Shown here: positions 39,059-43,528 of the stretch, in pieces
Layout: each line of letters starts with the position of its first letter
Position numbering within the stretch: the first letter of the stretch is position 1
DNA from: Collinsella sp.
GTDB lineage: Bacteria; Actinomycetota; Coriobacteriia; Coriobacteriales; Coriobacteriaceae
Length of the DNA stretch: 43,528 nucleotides
NCBI GenBank assembly: GCA_019414265.1
Contig: DXMJ01000015.1
Location: forward strand, 1 to 43,528
Direction: 5' to 3'
The notes under the pieces: generated by a model
The model's database searches: none
What the model saw: the letters and a program-made list of their open reading frames with translations, nothing else
What the model was told of the DNA's origin: nothing
Program-made: the position numbers and the translations under genes

Positions 39059-39994
39059 ATGCAGGAAACTGATTCTCAGTCTCAGGAGCAAGCTACCGCC
39101 ACCAAGGCCGCATCTGCTCCCGCCAAGTCCCGCACACTGTGGGGCGACGCTTTTAAGCGTCTTCGTAAGAACAAGCTCGCCGTTATCGGTGTCTGCTGGA
39201 TTATCATCGTCGTTTTGGTTGCCCTGACCGCCGATCTGTGGGCTAAGCCCTGGCTCGGTTCGCCGACGGCTTCCGACTCGACCACCATGGCCGAGACGTC
39301 GCTGCTGGCTCCGTGTGCCGAGCACCCGTTTGGCACCGACGCCCTTGGCCGCGACATTCTCGTCCGCGTTATCTACGGTGCACGCGTTTCGCTGTCCGTC
39401 GGCATTATGGCCACCGCCATCTCCACGGTGATCGGTTTGGTCATGGGTGCTCTGGCCGGTTTCTACGGCGGAATCTGGGATACGATCATCATGCGCTGTG
39501 CGGATATCTTCCTAGCGTTCCCGTACGTGCTGTTCGTCGTCGCCATGATCGCCGTTATCGGCCGTGGTCTTCAGAACGTCTTTATCGCCATCGGTGTTCT
39601 CGGCTGGCCTTCGATTGCGCGCGTCTTCCGATCTGCAATCCTGACGGTCAAGGAAAACGACTATGTTGACGCTGCGCGCGCGATGGGTGCATCCGATGCT
39701 CGTATCGTCGTGCGTCACATCTTCCCGAACTCCGTTGCCTCCATCGTGGTCTACGCGACTATGAACATTGGTGGCGCCATTCTGACCGAGTCCGCTCTGT
39801 CCTTCCTCGGCATGGGCGTTATTCCGCCTACGCCTTCGTGGGGCTCCATGATTCAGGACGGTCAGCAGTATCTGCTGACTGCTCCCTGGATGATGATCAT
39901 GCCCGGTCTGGCAATTCTCTCGACGGTGCTCGCCTTCACCCTGCTTGGTGACGGTCTGCGCGACGCCCTCGACGTCAAGATGAAGGACGCATAA
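39059..39994 (+). CDS. oppC: Oligopeptide ABC transporter permease OppC
   Basis: This 311-aa membrane protein shows the OppC/DppC pattern: a long polar N-terminus, the first helix after RLRKNKLAVIG, HPFGTDALGRDILVRVIYG, and EAA loop AARAMGASDARIVVRHIFP. ESALSFLGMGVIPPTPSWGSMI near the end is the family signature. It pairs with OppB in the membrane. The ATG at 39059 follows AAGGGAGG. It ends 2 bases before oppD, so the two are cotranscribed and probably coupled. Confidence 0.94.
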   Translation: MQETDSQSQEQATATKAASAPAKSRTLWGDAFKRLRKNKLAVIGVCWIIIVVLVALTADLWAKPWLGSPTASDSTTMAETSLLAPCAEHPFGTDALGRDILVRVIYGARVSLSVGIMATAISTVIGLVMGALAGFYGGIWDTIIMRCADIFLAFPYVLFVVAMIAVIGRGLQNVFIAIGVLGWPSIARVFRSAILTVKENDYVDAARAMGASDARIVVRHIFPNSVASIVVYATMNIGGAILTESALSFLGMGVIPPTPSWGSMIQDGQQYLLTAPWMMIMPGLAILSTVLAFTLLGDGLRDALDVKMKDA

Positions 39995-39996
39995 GG

Positions 39997-41088
39997 ATGA
40001 AGAAGAACAAGAACTATGTGGACCTGAAGGACCAGCCGGTTCCCGAGGGCCAGCATCTGCTCGAGGTCGATGACCTTAAGATGTATTTCCATACCGAGGA
40101 CGGTGTCGTTCGCGCTGTCGACGGTGTGTCCTACACGCTCGATCGCGGCGAGACCCTGGGTGTCGTCGGTGAGTCCGGCTCCGGTAAGTCCGTGACCGCC
40201 ATGACCATCATGGGCCTCATCTCGATGCCTCCGGGAAAGATTGAGGGCGGCGACGTTCGCTATCGCGGTCGTTCTATCCTCGAGATGACCGAGGAAGAGA
40301 TGCAGCACATCCGCGGTAACGACATCGCGATGATCTTCCAGGATCCTATGACCTCCTTGAACCCGGTCTATAAGATCGGCAAGCAGGTGGGTGAGGGCCT
40401 TCGTCTGCACCGTGGTTACTCCAAGCAGGAGGCGCTCAAGCGCGCCACCGAGCTTTTGGACCTCGTTGGCATTCCCGAGCCCGAGAAGCGCGTCAATGAG
40501 TATCCGCACCAGTTCTCGGGCGGTATGCGTCAGCGTGTCATGATTGCTATGGCCCTTGCCTGCGATCCCGATATTCTGATTGCCGACGAGCCCACGACTG
40601 CCCTGGACGTTACCATTCAGGCTCAGATTATTGAGCTTATGCAGGAAATGCAGGAGAAGAACGGCAACGCCATCATCATGATTACCCATGACCTGGGCGT
40701 CGTCGCCGATATGGCCGATAAGATCATGGTTATGTACGCCGGCCGTCCTGTCGAGTTCGGTACTGCTGAGGAAATCTTCTACGAGAGCCGCCACCCCTAC
40801 ACCTGGGGCCTTATCCGCTCCATCCCGGAACAGGCCATCGATGAGAAGAAGCCTCTTACGCCGATTCACGGCAACCCGCCTTCGCTCATGAACTTGCCTG
40901 AGGGCTGCGTGTTCTCTCCTCGTTGCCCCTATGCGACGGATAAGTGCTGCAAGCAGCGCCCCGAGCGCGTTGTCACCGAGTCTGGTCATTACTCTGCGTG
41001 CCACTACTCCGGTGACCCCGAGTTCCTCAAGAACGCTCCTGAGACGTCCCGTACGCGCAAGGATTCCAAGAAGGGAGGCGAGGCGTAA
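39997..41088 (+). CDS. oppD: Oligopeptide ABC transporter ATPase OppD
   Basis: This 363-aa ATPase has Walker A GESGSGKS, a Q-loop FQDPMTSLNP, the variant signature FSGGMRQRVMIAMALA and Walker B ADEPTTALD. The C-terminal oligopeptide extension keeps all its cysteines (GCVFSPRCP, then CC and AC), the motif that can bind a 4Fe-4S cluster in DppD-type proteins. It energises peptide uptake with OppF. The start at 39997 lies 2 bases after oppC. The stop codon overlaps the oppF start as TAATG. Confidence 0.96.
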   Translation: MKKNKNYVDLKDQPVPEGQHLLEVDDLKMYFHTEDGVVRAVDGVSYTLDRGETLGVVGESGSGKSVTAMTIMGLISMPPGKIEGGDVRYRGRSILEMTEEEMQHIRGNDIAMIFQDPMTSLNPVYKIGKQVGEGLRLHRGYSKQEALKRATELLDLVGIPEPEKRVNEYPHQFSGGMRQRVMIAMALACDPDILIADEPTTALDVTIQAQIIELMQEMQEKNGNAIIMITHDLGVVADMADKIMVMYAGRPVEFGTAEEIFYESRHPYTWGLIRSIPEQAIDEKKPLTPIHGNPPSLMNLPEGCVFSPRCPYATDKCCKQRPERVVTESGHYSACHYSGDPEFLKNAPETSRTRKDSKKGGEA

Positions 41089-42116
41089 TGGCAGATACCA
41101 ACGAGCGTACTCCGCTGCTGAAGGTCGAGCACCTCTCTAAGGAGTTTCCCGCTGAGTCCGGCATGTTCGCCAAGCGCTTCTCCAAGCGTGTCGTCTCTGC
41201 TGTGAACGACATTTCGTTCGAGATTTATCCGGGCGAGACCTTTGGCCTGGTCGGCGAGTCTGGTTGCGGTAAGTCCACCACGGGCCGCACCATCATGCGC
41301 CTGACCAAGCCGACGGCCGGCAAAGTGTTCTTCCAGGGCAAAGATGTTGCCGAGATGAGCAAGCATGAGATTAAGGACATGCGTCGCGAGATGCAGTTCA
41401 TCTTCCAGGACCCCTATGCTTCGCTTAATCCTCGTATGACCATTGGCGAGACCGTCTCCGAGCCCATGACCATTCATGGCGTGGGTACCAAGGAGGAGCG
41501 CATTGAGCGCGTCCGCGAGCTGCTGGACGTCGTCGGCCTGAACCCCGAGCACATCAACCGCTATCCGCACGAGTTCTCGGGCGGTCAGCGTCAGCGTGTC
41601 GGCATCGCCCGCGCGTTCGCTCTGAAGCCCAAGCTGATCATCTGCGACGAGCCCGTTTCCGCTCTGGATGTTTCCATTCAGGCCCAGGTTCTGAACCTGC
41701 TCAAGGAACTTCAGGACAAGTTCGGTACGGCGTATCTGTTTATTGCCCACGACCTTTCCGTCGTGCAGCACATCTCCGATCGCGTTGCCGTTATGTACCT
41801 GGGCAAGATGGTCGAGGTTTCGGACTGGAAAACGCTCTATAGCGAGCCTCACCATCCGTACACGCAGTCGCTGCTGTCTGCCGTGCCGGTTCCCGATCCT
41901 GATATCCAGAAGACCCGCAAGCGCATCATCCTCGCTGGCGATCCGCCGTCGCCGCTGGATCCGCCGACCGGTTGCCGTTTCCACACGCGCTGCCCGATCG
42001 CGCAGGGCATCTGCTCCGAGAAGCTTCCTGAGTTTAAGGAAGTTGCCCCGGGCCACTGCTGCGCCTGCCACTTCGCCGAGCCGTTCCCGATTAAGGAATC
42101 GCACATCGACCTGTAG
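41088..42116 (+). CDS. oppF: Oligopeptide ABC transporter ATPase OppF
   Basis: This 342-aa ATPase has Walker A GESGCGKST, Q-loop FQDPYASLNPRM, signature FSGGQRQRVGIARAF and Walker B CDEPVSALD. Its C-terminal extension keeps the Cys cluster (GCRFHTRCP, GIC, CCACH). It forms the ATPase heterodimer with OppD. The ATG overlaps the oppD stop by one base, and AAGGGAGG stands just upstream, so translation is coupled. No T-tailed terminator follows; instead a giant hairpin begins 15 bases downstream. Confidence 0.96.
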   Translation: MADTNERTPLLKVEHLSKEFPAESGMFAKRFSKRVVSAVNDISFEIYPGETFGLVGESGCGKSTTGRTIMRLTKPTAGKVFFQGKDVAEMSKHEIKDMRREMQFIFQDPYASLNPRMTIGETVSEPMTIHGVGTKEERIERVRELLDVVGLNPEHINRYPHEFSGGQRQRVGIARAFALKPKLIICDEPVSALDVSIQAQVLNLLKELQDKFGTAYLFIAHDLSVVQHISDRVAVMYLGKMVEVSDWKTLYSEPHHPYTQSLLSAVPVPDPDIQKTRKRIILAGDPPSPLDPPTGCRFHTRCPIAQGICSEKLPEFKEVAPGHCCACHFAEPFPIKESHIDL

Positions 42117-42130
42117 TCGGTGAACTGTCC

Positions 42131-42262
42131 GGGCCCGCTCTGGAGTTGCCTTTCAGAACGTCCTCGACCATGGAAGCCCTCTTATCCTGCTCCTTCGGAG
42201 CTGCGGATAAGGGGGCTTCCTGGTCTGCGGAATGTTCTGAAAGGCAACTCCAGAGCGGGCCC
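42131..42262 (+). repeat. Giant 132-nt extragenic hairpin downstream of oppF
   Basis: Arms 42131-42159 and 42234-42262 are perfectly complementary over 29 bp. The interior refolds: 42166-42170 with 42221-42225, then 42172-42187 with 42205-42220 (one U-G pair), then a small CTCC/GGAG tip. Roughly 55 base pairs form in one transcript. No T run follows. Confidence 0.92.
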
Positions 42263-42330
42263 TACGTTAACGCGGCAGAGGGGGGAGTGCGATTCCTCGA
42301 TCGCTCACTTAATCTAATAGGAAATTGAGC

Positions 42331-42356
42331 GAGGCCGGAGCTTTAGCTCCGGCCTC
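42331..42356 (+). terminator. Small perfect hairpin in the oppF-tRNA region
   Basis: An 11-bp perfect stem (42331-42341 with 42346-42356) closes a TTTA loop. The tail CCCCATATAAG lacks a T run, so it may be an RNA-stability element or a weak terminator for opp read-through. Confidence 0.5.
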
Positions 42357-42366
42357 CCCATATAAG

Positions 42367-42385
42367 GGCTCGGCAAAGCCGAGCC
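42367..42385 (+). repeat. Second small perfect hairpin
   Basis: GGCTCGGC (42367-42374) and GCCGAGCC (42378-42385) pair fully around an AAA loop, 10 bases after the previous hairpin. No T run follows. Confidence 0.6.
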
Positions 42386-42446
42386 ACTAAATTATGTATT
42401 AGCCCCAGAACATATTTGAGAACTGTGCCCGGAGTGCATACTTCTA

Positions 42447-42571
42447 GGGCCGGAATGAGGTTGCTTTCCAACGCATTCCGCAGGGGGCGGCATTATTTTG
42501 TAGCGCGAAGCGCGGATCAAAATAATGTCGCATGCCCGAGGACGCGTTGGAAAGCAACCTCATTTCGGCCC
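42447..42571 (+). repeat. Giant 125-nt extragenic hairpin upstream of tRNA-Leu
   Basis: Arms 42447-42474 and 42544-42571 pair over 28 bases with a single G-U (453-565). Inside, 42491-42500 pairs perfectly with 42518-42527, and the tip is GCGC/GCGC around GAA (42503-42513). The arm resembles that of the hairpin at 42131: both share GGGCC at the base and a GAG(G)TTGC(C)TTTC core. Confidence 0.92.
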
Positions 42572-42628
42572 GAACAGGTCAGTCTACCTGCGCATTTACA
42601 AATTCGTAAACTTTTTTGAAAAAAGTGC

Positions 42629-42658
42629 TTGCACAGTTCTCGAATCATAGGTTATTAT
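42629..42658 (+). promoter_or_regulatory. tRNA-Leu promoter
   Basis: TTGCAC (42629-42634) and TATTAT (42653-42658) are separated by 18 bases, with an A/T-rich stretch just upstream. The start of transcription would be about 50 bases before the tRNA. Confidence 0.65.
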
Positions 42659-42715
42659 CTTCCTCGTTGAACGCGCGGGTCCAAGAAAACGAACCGCGAA
42701 TCAACAACATAGCAT

Positions 42716-42805
42716 GTCGGAGTGGCGGAATTGGCAGACGCGCTAGCTTGAGGTGCTAGTGACCGCTTTTTGGTCATGCGGGTTCAAGTCCCGCCTCCGA
42801 CACCA
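42716..42805 (+). tRNA. tRNA-Leu (GAG)
   Basis: The 7-bp acceptor stem GTCGGAG/CTCCGAC, the D arm, and an anticodon stem CTAGC/GCTAG with loop TTGAGGT give anticodon GAG, which reads CUC and CUU leucine codons. A long variable arm (GACC/GGTC) marks it as class II. The T arm GCGGG-TTCAAGT-CCCGC is canonical. Discriminator A is followed by an encoded CCA (42803-42805). Confidence 0.97.
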
Positions 42806-42814
42806 TCGCATTTG

Positions 42815-42839
42815 AGAAGCCTCTTCGGAGGCTTTTTTG
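42815..42839 (+). terminator. tRNA-Leu terminator
   Basis: A 7-bp stem AAGCCTC/GAGGCTT (42817-42823 with 42828-42834) with a stable TTCG tetraloop is followed by a T run to 42838. Confidence 0.93.
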
Positions 42840-42864
42840 TTACCGATAGACGGTGAGGTCCACG

Positions 42865-43528
42865 ATGGAAACGCTTGAGCGCAACGAGTGGGCAGACGTT
42901 GCCCAACTGGTCGAGATCACGAGCGATGCTGTCATCATTTGTGAGCTCGACGGCACCATTCTGCATGTGAATAATCGCTTACTTGGTTTGATGTGCGAGG
43001 AACGCGCCGACGTCATCGGTGGAGATGTTAAAGACGTCCTGTATTCGTCCGCTTTTGAACGTGCGACGGAACATCGTCTACCATTTGAAACTGATGGCTC
43101 CGAGAACGAACTGATGCTCAAGCTGAGTGACGGCTCTTTTATTCCCGTCTTGGTTCGTGCGGGCTCCGTAACGCCTCCACGCATCTTTGGGCGCCGCGCA
43201 CCACGTGTCCTGGTGGCGCTTCACAGTATCGAAGAGCAGTATTCCCACGATCGTCAGCTCAAACGTGCGCTTTCGGAGCTTAGGGTGGCGAATAAACGCC
43301 TTTCGGGTACCCTTTCGGTCATTATGAGTACCGTGGGCTCCAATGAGCTCCCCAGCTTGCTCGATATCGTTTTGAATCAGCTCGTCGGAACGCTCGATGC
43401 CTCTGGAGCTGCGATTTATTTTTCTGAGAGCGGCGGCTTTAAGCTTCGCGGTGTTTCCAAGGAGCTGCATGATAGCTACCTGCCCGAGTTTTTGCCGTAT
43501 GGCGCTGGCATTCCGACGTATGTTCTTC
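42865..43528 (+). CDS. PAS-GAF sensor protein, 3' end beyond the window
   Basis: An open frame begins at ATG 42865 (GAGGTC just upstream) and runs off the end of the window; 221 codons are visible. Residues 8-120 look like a PAS domain (VEITSDAVIICELDGTILHV, then MLKLSDGSFIPVLV). Residues about 122-150 may form a coiled coil (QLKRALSELRVANKRLSGTL). From about 155 a GAF-like domain starts (ELPSLLDIVLNQLVGTLDASGAAIYFSE). There is no transmembrane segment, so it is cytoplasmic. Such N-terminal modules precede histidine kinases, SpoIIE-type phosphatases or diguanylate cyclases; the output domain is not in view. Confidence 0.8.
   Translation, partial: METLERNEWADVAQLVEITSDAVIICELDGTILHVNNRLLGLMCEERADVIGGDVKDVLYSSAFERATEHRLPFETDGSENELMLKLSDGSFIPVLVRAGSVTPPRIFGRRAPRVLVALHSIEEQYSHDRQLKRALSELRVANKRLSGTLSVIMSTVGSNELPSLLDIVLNQLVGTLDASGAAIYFSESGGFKLRGVSKELHDSYLPEFLPYGAGIPTYVL

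Larger units (their letters stand above)
42117..42715 (+). other. 600-base gene-free region between oppF and tRNA-Leu
   Basis: I find no credible gene here: the short open frames lack ribosome sites and run through the inverted repeats. The region holds a 132-nt giant hairpin, two small tandem hairpins, a 125-nt giant hairpin and the tRNA promoter. About half its length lies within foldback structures. Confidence 0.8.

Noticed and set aside
42131..42571. Giant hairpins as a miniature transposon (MITE) pair
   Set aside because: I saw no flanking target-site duplication and no conserved terminal motif beyond GGGCC, and the one-strand G-U pattern favours RNA function. A transposon origin cannot be fully excluded without a genome-wide search.
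42120..42619. Short open frames of 60-67 codons in the region after oppF
   Set aside because: They run straight through the giant inverted repeats, lack ribosome sites and show no protein-like composition.

Overview
The window looks like a chromosomal segment of a high-GC, gut-type actinobacterium of the class Coriobacteriia, most like Collinsella. This is inferred from the base composition, the Cheo-type LexA box, the actinobacterial RapZ P-loop with Arg in place of Lys, the rapZ-whiA pair followed by a gap-pgk-tpiA-gpmI-secG block, and overall protein character. No database search was possible. No phage, insertion sequence, CRISPR array or plasmid gene was seen.

Layout. (1) 1-17.8 kb is housekeeping: coaE and a lytic transglycosylase; uvrB; a leftward operon with an Mrp-type Fe-S carrier ATPase and two flavoprotein oxidoreductases; a leftward LTA-synthase-like membrane enzyme; uvrA behind a candidate LexA box; a YbaK-type deacylase; murJ with a long acidic N-terminal extension; and uvrC. 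All three Uvr excinuclease subunits therefore lie within 17 kb. (2) 17.8-28.7 kb is a sialic-acid-type (nan) operon: a family-5 binding protein, a permease, a permease-ATPase fusion, an ATPase, a CE7 esterase, a second CE7-like protein that has lost its nucleophile, a DapA-family aldolase, a ROK kinase with an HxGH motif, and NanE. A long structured leader precedes it and RNA hairpins punctuate it. (3) 28.7-35.9 kb holds rapZ-whiA, then the lower-glycolysis genes and secG. (4) 36.0-42.1 kb is a five-gene oligopeptide (opp) ABC transporter operon. (5) 42.1-43.5 kb is a 600-base gene-free stretch with two giant hairpins, then tRNA-Leu(GAG) and the start of a PAS-GAF sensor protein cut by the window edge.

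How the genes work together. The nan operon would import an acylated or free sialic acid, remove O-acetyl groups, cleave it to ManNAc and pyruvate, phosphorylate the ManNAc and epimerise it to GlcNAc-6-P. The later steps (NagA, NagB) and any sialidase are not in the window. The products feed the glycolytic block next door. An AAAACGTT core lies upstream of the nan, gap and opp operons, suggesting one LacI/CcpA-type regulator for all three.

The most unusual items are: (a) four giant extragenic foldbacks of 88-132 nt, three of which carry mismatches that pair only in the + strand RNA; (b) an apparently dead CE7 esterase paralogue kept beside an intact one; (c) three P-(D/G)-E-T-A-V-(F/Y)-L repeats in the cytoplasmic tail of MurJ that resemble phosphothreonine/FHA docking sites; and (d) a nested-hairpin leader in front of the nan operon.
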